The position numbers were made by a program, and so were the translations under genes. From DATBDE01 sp045805605 (lineage in GTDB: Bacteria; Actinomycetota; Thermoleophilia; Solirubrobacterales; Solirubrobacteraceae), in contig JBJMKX010000011.1 of the NCBI GenBank assembly GCA_045805605.1, positions 1 to 41,229 of the forward strand: a stretch of DNA of 41,229 nucleotides, in the 5' to 3' direction. Shown here one piece after another: positions 27,891-34,760 of the stretch; the first letter of the stretch is position 1, and each line of letters starts with the position of its first letter. The notes beneath the pieces were generated by a model, which ran no database searches, was not told the origin of the DNA, and saw nothing but the letters and a program-made list of their open reading frames with translations.

Positions 27891-28862
27891 TCAGGTCGTG
27901 GCCGCCCGCGCCTGGGATTCGGGCACGGCCCCGTTGGGCGACTGGGTCACCAGCGCCGGCTTGCGCGCCAGGACCACGCGCTCGTCGCCCAGCGAGAGCG
28001 ACAGGGACAGCGACAGCGGCAGTACGCGTTGCGCCGCGTCGGACACGGTCCCCAGTGGGCCGCCGCGCTCGCCCAGGCCGGCGAACCAGTAGCGCAGCGA
28101 GAACGTGCGCACGAGCGAGACGTCGGCCGCGATGGCCAGCCCGCGCTCGGTCAGCAGCCGGCGCAGGGTCGCGCGCGGGAGCAGGAACGTATGGGCCGGC
28201 ACGTAGCCCCACCACCGATCGCCCACCAGGCGGGCGGTGCGCGAGGCCGGGTCCGGCGTCACGACGCACAGCGTCCCGCCGGGCGCGAGCAGCTCGCGGC
28301 AGCGGTCGAGGCCGCCGGGCACGTCGTCGAGGTGCTCGATGACGTCGGCGAGGACGATCACGTCGAACCCGGCGTGGTCGGCGAAGTCGGTCAGCGCGGT
28401 CTGCTCGACCGGCAGCTCGAGCGTGTTGCGCGCGTGCGCGATCGAGGCCTCGGAGAGCTCGAGGCCGCGCACGTCGTAGGCCCGCTGGCGCGCCTCGTCG
28501 AGCAGCAGGCCGGGCCCACAGCCGACATCGAGCAGGCGCTTGCGCGTGCCGTCCGGCAGGACCGGCGGCCCGTCGGCCTCGGCGACCAGGTCGAGCAGGC
28601 GGCGGGCGGTGCGGCGGCGGCCGCGCTCCTCGTCGAGGTAGTGGTCGTCGCGCATCTGCCGGTAGAGCGCGTAGAGCTCGGGCCCGACCGGCAGGTCGGG
28701 CTGGTGCACGGTGCCACAGCGGGTGCAGCGGTAGAGGTCGCCATGCTCGCCGGCGCGATGGCAGGTGGGGGAGAGGGCCTCGGCATCTGCGATCGTCGAA
28801 GACCCCGGATAGGCAAGCTCGAGGCTGCCGCCGCAGATGGCGCAGGTGCTGGGCGCCGCCAT
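27891..28862 (-). CDS. Class I SAM methyltransferase with zinc-ribbon N-terminus
   Basis: Residues C7-x2-C10 and C46-x2-C49 form a probable zinc ribbon, as in sugar C- or O-methyltransferases. The SAM-binding motif LLDVGCGPGLLLDEA is near 110, the acidic motif GLELSEAS follows, and VIVLADVIEHLDDVPGGLDR is motif IV. PGGTLCVVTPD and WWGYVPAHTFLLPRATLRRL complete the fold. The C-terminus contains four Leu-Ser pairs encoded by a hexanucleotide repeat (27993-28016). It is the first gene of the flippase-GT4 operon, so it probably methylates a sugar of the glycan. The promoter TAAGCT lies 9 nt before ATG. Confidence 0.88.
   Translation of the reverse strand: MAAPSTCAICGGSLELAYPGSSTIADAEALSPTCHRAGEHGDLYRCTRCGTVHQPDLPVGPELYALYRQMRDDHYLDEERGRRRTARRLLDLVAEADGPPVLPDGTRKRLLDVGCGPGLLLDEARQRAYDVRGLELSEASIAHARNTLELPVEQTALTDFADHAGFDVIVLADVIEHLDDVPGGLDRCRELLAPGGTLCVVTPDPASRTARLVGDRWWGYVPAHTFLLPRATLRRLLTERGLAIAADVSLVRTFSLRYWFAGLGERGGPLGTVSDAAQRVLPLSLSLSLSLGDERVVLARKPALVTQSPNGAVPESQARAATT
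27993..28016 (-). repeat. In-frame hexanucleotide repeat (Leu-Ser x4)
   Basis: Four 6-bp units (CTGTCG, CTGTCC, CTGTCG, CTCTCG on the minus strand) encode alternating Leu-Ser near the C-terminus of the methyltransferase. Changes in copy number would keep the frame. Confidence 0.6.
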
Positions 28863-28871
28863 GAGGGCCGC

Positions 28872-28898
28872 AGCTTAGCCACCGACTCCCCATAGAAT
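28872..28898. promoter_or_regulatory. Divergent -10-like hexamers for methyltransferase and GT2 operons
   Basis: Minus strand TAAGCT (28877-28872) is 9 nt before ATG 28862. Plus strand TAGAAT (28893-28898) is 7 nt before GTG 28906. Both have leaderless spacing and sit in a 43-bp intergenic region that starts the two large glycan operons. Confidence 0.5.
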
Positions 28899-28905
28899 CG
28901 CCCGC

Positions 28906-29673
28906 GTGGACCGCCCCTGGATCTCCGTCGTCGTACCGGCGTACAACGAGGAGCGCGGCATCGCCGCCACCGTGACGGCGCTGCGCGATTGGCTGCAGGC
29001 CCGCGACCCGCGGCCGTTCGAGATCATCGTCGTCGACAACGCGTCCGCCGACCGCACCGCCGCCGAGGTCTGGGCGCTGGCCGACGGCGAGCGGGTGCAG
29101 CTCCTGCGCAACGAGCGCAACCGCGGCAAGGGCTATTCGGTGCGCCGCGGCATGCTGGCCGCGCGGGGCGAGCTGCGCCTGCACTGCGACGCCGACTGCG
29201 CACCTTCGCTGGCGTCGCTGCCCGGCATGCTCGCCCTGATCGAGGACGCCGACATCGTCGTGGGCTCCCGGCTCGCGCCCGGCGCCCGGGTCGGCCGGCG
29301 CCAGCCGCTGCCGCGCCGCATCGTCGGGCGGTCGTTCGTGCTCCTGTGCCGCGCCGTGCTCGCCGAGCCGACCACCGACCTCTACTGCGGCTTCAAGCTC
29401 TGGCGCGCGTCGGTGGCCGCGGATGTCTTTGCGCGCATTCACCTCGACGGCTGGACCTTCGACGCCGAGGCGCTCGCCATGGCGCGCGCCCTCGGCTACC
29501 GCCTGCGCGAGACCGGCATCGTGTGGGCCGATCGCGCGGGCTCGCGCCTGAGCATGGCCCGCGTGCTCGTCCCGGTCGTGCGCGAGCTCATCGCCGCGCG
29601 CCGGCACATCCGCCGCGAGGCGCGGCGGCCGGCCACCGCGCTCGCCGAGGCGGCGGCCGAGCCCCAGGGGTAG
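28906..29673 (+). CDS. GT2 glycosyltransferase (polyprenyl-phosphate sugar synthase-like)
   Basis: The 255 residues form a GT-A fold. WISVVVPAYNEERGIAATVT is the nucleotide-binding start, FEIIVVDNASADRTA follows, and the metal-binding Asp95-x-Asp97 is in LRLHCDADCAPS. GFKLWRASVAADVFARIHLD and GWTFDAEALAMARALGY are acceptor-loop elements typical of dolichyl/polyprenyl-phosphate mannose or glucose synthases. Such an enzyme would supply the lipid-phosphate sugar used by the GT-C-type membrane enzymes in this locus. No C-terminal membrane helices are present. It is the first gene of the five-gene plus-strand operon. Confidence 0.88.
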   Translation: MDRPWISVVVPAYNEERGIAATVTALRDWLQARDPRPFEIIVVDNASADRTAAEVWALADGERVQLLRNERNRGKGYSVRRGMLAARGELRLHCDADCAPSLASLPGMLALIEDADIVVGSRLAPGARVGRRQPLPRRIVGRSFVLLCRAVLAEPTTDLYCGFKLWRASVAADVFARIHLDGWTFDAEALAMARALGYRLRETGIVWADRAGSRLSMARVLVPVVRELIAARRHIRREARRPATALAEAAAEPQG

Positions 29674-29683
29674 GCGGCCGCTG
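29666..29683 (+). promoter_or_regulatory. Ribosome site and proposed CTG start of paralog B
   Basis: AGGGG (29666-29670), overlapping the end of the GT2 gene, stands 10 nt before CTG 29681-29683. No ATG, GTG or TTG occurs in frame upstream of 29756. Confidence 0.5.
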
Positions 29684-31312
29684 TCCGCCGCGGTCGCAGC
29701 CAGCACGGCGCCGCGCTCGCGGCGCGCGCTCGGGCTCGACCGCTTCGAGGGCGCCGTGCTGCTCGCCCTCTGCGCGCTGGCGTTCTGCGTCCTGATCGGG
29801 CTGCTCGTGCGGGTGTGGGTCAAGGGCGGCGTGGTCACGGGCGCCGACGGCTACCTGGTCGTCGACCCGCTCCAGTACCTGAACTGGCTGCGCCAGGCCG
29901 GCGACCACGGCCTCGTCCGCAATCTCTACGACATCGGCCCCAGCCCGCGGTCGTTCCTGCATCCCGGGGTGCTGCTGGCCGGGCTCGCGCACCGCGCCGG
30001 CCTCGGGCTCGTCGCCTCGTACATGCTGTTCAAGCCGGTGGCGATCGCTGCGCTGTTCGCGGGCGCGCTGCTGTTCACGCGCCGGTTCCTGCAGCACCAA
30101 GCGGATCGACGCTTCGCCTTGGTCCTGGCCCTCTTTGCCTGCTCACCCGTCGCAGCGCTCGTCGGGTGGGCGAACCTCGGCTCGGAGTTCAGGCAGTTCC
30201 AATTCGACCTGATCACCGGCGAGCTGTGGACGGGGTCCTACCTGTGGGGGTACCTGTTCACCGCCATTGCGGTTGGCGTCATGCCGCTGGGGTTGCTGGC
30301 GTACCAGAGGGGGCGCGGCGTTGGGCGTCGGGCGTTGGGCGTTGGGGGCCAGCGGCGTTGCATCGCTTTGGCCGCTGCCGCGGGACTGATCGCGGGCTGG
30401 CTCCAGCCCTGGCAGGGAGCCACCTTCGCCGGAATCCTCGTGGCCGGCGAAGTGATGCTGTTCGTCTCGACGAGGCAACGGCCGCCGCTGCTGCGCCTGG
30501 CGATCGTGCTCGCCGCCACCGCCGCACCGCTCGTCTACTACCTCGCCCTCTCCCGCCTCGACGACGCCTGGAAGCTCGCCGGTACCGCGAACGCGGCGAG
30601 CTCGTTCGGGGGCCGCGCGTGGCCGGCGGTGATCTTCGGCGTGGCGATCTTCGCCGTGCCCGCCGCCTTCGCCTACCGGCGGGTGCCGCGCGACTTCGCC
30701 TCGCTCGCCCTGCGCGCGTGGCCCCCGCTCGCACTTGCCGTCTACGTGCTCCCGTTCGGCACCTTTCCCTACCACGCGCTGCAGGGGCTGACGCTCCCGC
30801 TCGTCGTCCTGGGAGTGCTCGCCTGGCGCCAGCACCTGGGCGAGCGGCCGCTGGCGCTGTGGCCGGCGGTGGCGGTGGCGGCGCTGCTGATCGTGCCCGG
30901 CACCGCCTATCGCATAGACAACATGCGCAAGGCGGTGGCGGTCGGGCGCCAGCCGCACTTCCTCACCGACGGCGAGCACGACGCGCTGGACGCGCTCTCG
31001 CGCGACCCCGAGCGCGGCGGCGTGCTCGCGCCGGTCTACATGGGCCTGCTCGTCCCCGCCTACACCGGGCGCGAGACCTGGATCGGCGCCGGCTCGTGGA
31101 CGCCGGACTTCACCGCCCGTCAACGCCAGGCGGAGGACCTGTTCGCCGGGCGCCTGTCGCCGGCGCGGGCACGCGCGCTCGTCCGGCGCAGCCATGCCCG
31201 GTTCCTGCTCTCCGATTGCCACGGGCGCGCCGACATCGCGCCGACCGTGGCGGCGTTCACCGACCCGCCGAAGCGCTACGGCTGCGCCACGGTCTGGCGG
31301 GTGCGCGGGTGA
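29681..31312 (+). CDS. GT-C-like polytopic membrane protein, paralog B
   Basis: This is a 543-residue relative of the protein at 23428-25092, sharing all the blocks listed there (VTGADGYLVVDPLQYLNWLR, RSFLHPGVLLAG, GELWTGSYLWGYLFTAIAV, GWLQPWQGATF, GTFPYHALQGLTLPL, YTGRETWIGAGSWTPDF). The only ATG/GTG-type start is GTG 29756, inside TM1, but the conserved GLDRFE and upstream residues require an earlier start. CTG 29681, 7 nt after the GT2 stop and 10 nt after AGGGG, aligns with the start of paralog A. A 7-bp tandem repeat interrupts a cytoplasmic loop. The stop overlaps the next gene (GTGA). The glycan role is inference. Confidence 0.7.
   Translation: MSAAVAASTAPRSRRALGLDRFEGAVLLALCALAFCVLIGLLVRVWVKGGVVTGADGYLVVDPLQYLNWLRQAGDHGLVRNLYDIGPSPRSFLHPGVLLAGLAHRAGLGLVASYMLFKPVAIAALFAGALLFTRRFLQHQADRRFALVLALFACSPVAALVGWANLGSEFRQFQFDLITGELWTGSYLWGYLFTAIAVGVMPLGLLAYQRGRGVGRRALGVGGQRRCIALAAAAGLIAGWLQPWQGATFAGILVAGEVMLFVSTRQRPPLLRLAIVLAATAAPLVYYLALSRLDDAWKLAGTANAASSFGGRAWPAVIFGVAIFAVPAAFAYRRVPRDFASLALRAWPPLALAVYVLPFGTFPYHALQGLTLPLVVLGVLAWRQHLGERPLALWPAVAVAALLIVPGTAYRIDNMRKAVAVGRQPHFLTDGEHDALDALSRDPERGGVLAPVYMGLLVPAYTGRETWIGAGSWTPDFTARQRQAEDLFAGRLSPARARALVRRSHARFLLSDCHGRADIAPTVAAFTDPPKRYGCATVWRVRG
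30317..30344 (+). repeat. Heptanucleotide tandem repeat inside paralog B
   Basis: Four consecutive 7-bp units, GGCGTTG, GGCGTCG, GGCGTTG, GGCGTTG, lie in the coding sequence of a cytoplasmic loop just before GWLQPWQGAT. Because 7 is not a multiple of 3, gain or loss of a unit would shift the frame. Paralog A has no such repeat at the matching place. Confidence 0.75.
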
Positions 31313-32496
31313 GCGGCGCGGGGCTGGGCGGCGGGGGCGCCGCGGAACGCCGCGTCTTCCCCCTGTTCGACTCGCTGCGCGCAATCGCGGCCCTCTGCAT
31401 CTTCGGCTACCACATCGCCGCATCCCAGGACGCAATCGGCGGCACGTGGCTGGGCAACCTCAACGTCGGCGTCCCGATCTTCTTCGTCGTCTCGGGCTTC
31501 CTGCTCTACCGCCCGTTCGTGTCGCGCCATGACCGGGGAGAGGCGCGCTCTCGCCTACGCCCGTACGCGATCCGGCGCGTCCTGCGCATCGTCCCGGCCT
31601 ACTGGGTCGCGCTGACCCTGATCACGCTCTGGCTGGGGCTGCAGAGCCAGGTGTTCACGCTCGACGGCGTGATCAGGTACTACGGCTTCCTCCAGGTCTA
31701 CGACACCGCGACCATCGCCGGCGGCATCGGCCAGGCGTGGACGCTCGGCGTCGAGGTCGTCTTCTACGTCTTTCTGCCGCTGTGGGCGCTCGCGATCCAC
31801 CGCTTGCGCAGCGAGCTCTGGCCGCTGGCCGCGCTGGCGCTGGCCGGCATCGCCTGGAAGGTCGTCGTGCTGGCGACCGAGTTCAAGGCCGGCCGTGCGT
31901 TCCTCCCCGCGCTCGTCGCCTTCCCTGCCTGGCTGGAGACGTTCGCCGCCGGGATGGCGCTGGCGGTGCTGTCGGTGCGGGCGACGCAGCGAGGATGGCG
32001 ACCGCGCCCGGTGCAGCTGCTGGAGCGGCATCCGTGGGTCGCGTGGCTCGTGGCCGGGGCGGCGTACGCGGCGCTGTGCGTGCGCGGCTGGCAGGGAGGC
32101 GAGCGCGCGCAGGTGATGATCGCGTACGAGCTCAAGACGGTGGTCGCCCTCGGCCTCGTCGTGCCCGCGGTGTTCGGCGAGCCGACGCGCAGCTGGGTGC
32201 GCCGCGTGCTCGGCTTCCCGCCGCTGCTGTGGGTCGGCCTCGTGTCCTACGGCCTCTACCTCTGGCACCTGGCGGTGATCGACAAGCTCGCCGACGGCGG
32301 GTGGGACGACAGGCTCGGCGTGCCCCTGTTCACGCTCGTGGCGCTGGCCGGCGCCCTCGCGATCGCGGCGGTGAGCTGGTACGCGCTCGAGCGCCCGGCG
32401 CTGCGGCTCGGGCGGCGCCTGACCGGACCGACCGCGCAGACCCGCACCCTGGCCGACGACCGGGCGGCAGTGGCCGCCGAGACGAGCCCGTCGTGA
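31309..32496 (+). CDS. OafA-type membrane acyltransferase (acyltransferase family 3)
   Basis: This 395-residue, ten-segment integral acyltransferase transfers acetyl or other acyl groups across the membrane to sugars. The N-terminal signature RVFPLFDSLRAIAALCIFGY is followed by the catalytic-type His35, then GVPIFFVVSGFLLYRPFVSR with the conserved Arg, and YAIRRVLRIVPAYWVALTLI. WTLGVEVVFYVFLPLWALAI and LVSYGLYLWHLAVIDKL are also family hallmarks. GTG 31309 overlaps the paralog B stop as GTGA. It probably O-acylates the glycan outside or during export. Confidence 0.92.
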   Translation: MSGAGLGGGGAAERRVFPLFDSLRAIAALCIFGYHIAASQDAIGGTWLGNLNVGVPIFFVVSGFLLYRPFVSRHDRGEARSRLRPYAIRRVLRIVPAYWVALTLITLWLGLQSQVFTLDGVIRYYGFLQVYDTATIAGGIGQAWTLGVEVVFYVFLPLWALAIHRLRSELWPLAALALAGIAWKVVVLATEFKAGRAFLPALVAFPAWLETFAAGMALAVLSVRATQRGWRPRPVQLLERHPWVAWLVAGAAYAALCVRGWQGGERAQVMIAYELKTVVALGLVVPAVFGEPTRSWVRRVLGFPPLLWVGLVSYGLYLWHLAVIDKLADGGWDDRLGVPLFTLVALAGALAIAAVSWYALERPALRLGRRLTGPTAQTRTLADDRAAVAAETSPS

Positions 32497-33935
32497 CCGG
32501 CGCACGCGCTCTTTGCGCCGGCGTCCTGCTCGCCGGCCCGACGGCCATCGCCTTCTTCTCGGGCGGGTTCTTCGACGAGCCGCGCGAGGTGGCGGGGATG
32601 GCGGCGTGGGCGCTCGTGCTTGCCGCGGCCGTCGTCTCGCCGCGCCCGTTTCCGCGACGCTGGCCCGGGCGGCTCGCGGTCGGCGCCCTTGCCGCACTGG
32701 CCGGCTGGATCGCCATATCGTTCGACTGGGCCCCGCTCGCCGGCGCCGTGCAGGACGACCTGCAGCGCGTCGCCCTCTACCTCGGCGCGCTGATCGCCGC
32801 CGCGGCGCTGCTCGGCCCACGGCCCGCGGCGCGCGGGGTCGAGCCCGCCCTCGCCTTCGGCGCCTTCGTCGTGGTCGCCTACGGCCTGTCCGGGCGGCTG
32901 CTGCCCGACCTGATCACGCTCGCCCACTCGCGCTCGGCGTTCGGGCGCCTCGAGCAGCCGCTCACCTACTGGAACGCGATGGGCTTGCTCGCGGCCATGG
33001 GGTTCGTGCTCGCGACGCGCGTCGCCGGGGACGCGACGCGGGACCTCCGCCTGCGCCTCGCCGCCGCCACGATCGGCCCGCCGCTCGCGGTCGGCGTCTA
33101 CCTGTCGTTCTCGCGCGGCGCGCTGGCCGTGCTCGCCGTCGGCCTCGTCGTCCTGGCCGCACTCGCGCCGGCGCGCCGGCAGGTGCGCGCGATCGGCGTC
33201 CTGCTCGCCACCGGCGTCCTCGCCGCCGCGGCGTCAGCGGCGCTGCCCGCCGTCCGCGCGCTCGAGGGGGGCGGCGGCGCCAAGACGGCGGAGGGAGCGG
33301 CGATGCTCGCCGTCCTCCTCGCGCTCATGGCCGCCGGCGCCGGGATGATCTGGTGGCTGGGTCGCGCCGAGGACGCCGGCCGCCTGCGCGCCGACCCGGT
33401 GCGCCTGCCCCGCGCCCGGCTCGTGATCGCAGCCTGCCTCGTCGTGCTGCTTGGGGCGACGTTGGGCGCGGCGGCGCTCGAGTCCAAGCCCGGCACGCCG
33501 GCGGCGGGGGCGAGCACCGCGCGCCTGGCCTCGGTGAAGTCCAACCGCTACGACTACTGGCGGGTCGCGCTGCGGGAGTTTCGGGCCGACCCGCTCCATG
33601 GGGCCGGCTCCGGGGCGTTCCGGGTCGACTGGCTGCGCGAGCGCACCGTCTTCGACCCGGCCAAGGACGCCCATTCGCTCTACCTCGAGACGCTGGGCGA
33701 GCTCGGCCTGGTCGGCGCGGCGATCCTCGCGGCGCTGATCGTCGGCGTGGCGGTCTCGGCGCGCCGGGCCTTCCGCACCGCGCCGGCGCCGGCCGCGGGC
33801 GCCGCGGCGACGCTCGGCGTCTTTGCCGTGCATGCCGGCCTGGACTGGGACTGGGAGATGCCGGCCGTCTCGCTGGTGGCCGTCCTGCTGGCCGGGGCGC
33901 TGGTCGCCTGGGGGGACGAGGCGCTCCTCGAGTGA
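32493..33935 (+). CDS. O-antigen ligase / Wzy-polymerase-type protein
   Basis: This 480-residue polytopic protein has the Wzy_C/O-antigen-ligase pattern: many membrane segments, FGRLEQPLTYWNAMGLLAAM, SFSRGALAVLAVGLVVLAAL with the conserved Arg, then a large outside loop with NRYDYWRVALREFRADPLHG and AHSLYLETLGELGLVGAAIL. Such enzymes join or polymerise lipid-linked glycans on the outer face. GTG 32493 overlaps the acyltransferase stop (GTGA). The next, broken ABC gene begins with another GTGA overlap. Ligase versus polymerase cannot be told from sequence alone. Confidence 0.87.
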   Translation: MTGARALCAGVLLAGPTAIAFFSGGFFDEPREVAGMAAWALVLAAAVVSPRPFPRRWPGRLAVGALAALAGWIAISFDWAPLAGAVQDDLQRVALYLGALIAAAALLGPRPAARGVEPALAFGAFVVVAYGLSGRLLPDLITLAHSRSAFGRLEQPLTYWNAMGLLAAMGFVLATRVAGDATRDLRLRLAAATIGPPLAVGVYLSFSRGALAVLAVGLVVLAALAPARRQVRAIGVLLATGVLAAAASAALPAVRALEGGGGAKTAEGAAMLAVLLALMAAGAGMIWWLGRAEDAGRLRADPVRLPRARLVIAACLVVLLGATLGAAALESKPGTPAAGASTARLASVKSNRYDYWRVALREFRADPLHGAGSGAFRVDWLRERTVFDPAKDAHSLYLETLGELGLVGAAILAALIVGVAVSARRAFRTAPAPAAGAAATLGVFAVHAGLDWDWEMPAVSLVAVLLAGALVAWGDEALLE

Positions 33936-34196
33936 GAAGCGTGGAGGGTCCATCTGCGATCGCCGTCACCGAGCTGCCCAAGTCGTTCGGCGATGTCGAG
34001 GCGGTGCGCGGCGTCGGTGTCGAGGTCGGCGCCGGCGAGGTGTTCAAGCTTCCTTGGGCCCAACGGCGCCGGCAAGACGACGACGATCAAACCCCGGGGT
34101 GAGCTGGTGGGGGTGGCATCTCCGGGTCTGGTTCGCGCGGGGGCGGCCTGTGCGAAGCGCGCGTCTCGGGGCGGTCTGCCCGCCGGCGCCGTTTGA
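33932..34196 (+). pseudogene. Truncated, frameshifted ABC transporter ATPase
   Basis: From GTG 33932, which overlaps the ligase stop, the frame reads SAIAVTELPKSFGDVEAVRG then EVGAGEVF, the normal start of a DrrA/ABC-2-type ATPase. One extra base at about 34046 moves the Walker A site (FLGPNGAGKTTTIK, 34050-34091) into another frame. After that, family similarity stops abruptly and the text runs into unrelated sequence to a TGA at 34196. Only about 50 of the expected 230-300 residues remain, and no permease follows. It is not expected to be functional. Confidence 0.8.
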
Positions 34197-34201
34197 ACGG
34201 C
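34181..34201 (+). repeat. 21-bp direct repeat, copy 1
   Basis: CGCCGGCGCCGTTTGAACGG followed by C is repeated exactly at 34298-34318. The core CCGTT-TG-AACGG is an inverted repeat. It lies just beyond the broken ABC ATPase. Confidence 0.8.
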
Positions 34202-34364
34202 AGCGACGAAGGAGGGTGGGTTCGGGTGGGATGGTCGATCGTGGTCGCCCTGCGACACGAGTCGACCGCGAATCGCAGACGGTTGTTGCCGGGCTGCCGC
34301 CGGCGCCGTTTGAACGGCGCAATGTCAAGCACCTCTCCGTTATCGCGGCGCGCGTCTGGTACCC
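34197..34364. other. Non-coding scar region beyond the glycan operon
   Basis: This stretch has no reading frame with recognisable similarity. With the tail of the ABC remnant it forms a gap between convergent genes. It contains the two 21-bp direct repeats and nothing else I can identify. Confidence 0.5.
34298..34318 (+). repeat. 21-bp direct repeat, copy 2
   Basis: Identical to 34181-34201. Here the inverted repeat extends to GCGCCGTT-TG-AACGGCGC. The start-to-start distance between copies is 117 bp. Confidence 0.8.
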
Positions 34365-34760
34365 CTACCGGCCCGACACCGGCGGGCTGAGCTCGGTCGC
34401 GCGCGCGCCGGCCCGCGCGGCCAGGCCCTTGTCGCCGCTCGCCGCGGCGGCGTTCGCGAGCAGGCGCCAGCCCTCGAAGTTCTCGGGCTCGCGCCGCACG
34501 ACCTCCTCGAGCGGCGCGATCGCCCGTCGCGGTTGGCCGGCGAAGATGAACAACTCGCCCTTCAAGAGGATCGGGCGCGAGTCCGCGTTGTTGGCCTCGG
34601 CGTCGATCAGCGCCCGCAGCGACGGCGCGACCAGAGGCTTCGGCCGCGTCGCGAGGTCGATCCCGCGCGCCTCGAACCGGCTCGCGCGGAAACCGAGCGC
34701 GAGCCAGACGATCGCCGCGGCGGCGACGACCGCCAGCCCGATGCGCACCGCCACGGTCAC
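34365..34760 (-). CDS. Membrane-anchored TPR protein
   Basis: This is a 131-residue protein with one N-terminal membrane helix (IGLAVVAAAAIVWLALGF) and a tetratricopeptide-like region: PILLKGELFIFAGQPRRAIA, PLEEVVRREPENFEGWRLLA, NAAAASGDKGLAARAGARA. The GTG start at 34760 overlaps the flippase 2 stop as GTGA, so the two are co-translated. TPR proteins often scaffold polysaccharide export complexes; that role here is inference. It converges on the broken ABC region. Confidence 0.75.
   Translation of the reverse strand: MTVAVRIGLAVVAAAAIVWLALGFRASRFEARGIDLATRPKPLVAPSLRALIDAEANNADSRPILLKGELFIFAGQPRRAIAPLEEVVRREPENFEGWRLLANAAAASGDKGLAARAGARATELSPPVSGR

Noticed and set aside
26650..28092. 480-codon plus-strand frame over the flippase
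   Set aside because: Shadow of flippase 1; rich in Arg, Asp, His and Gln with no conserved motif.
34044..34332. Small minus-strand frames across the scar region with repeated SNGAGG or PFKRRRR text
   Set aside because: The repeated peptides come from the 21-bp DNA repeats; no start context, ribosome site or similarity supports a gene.
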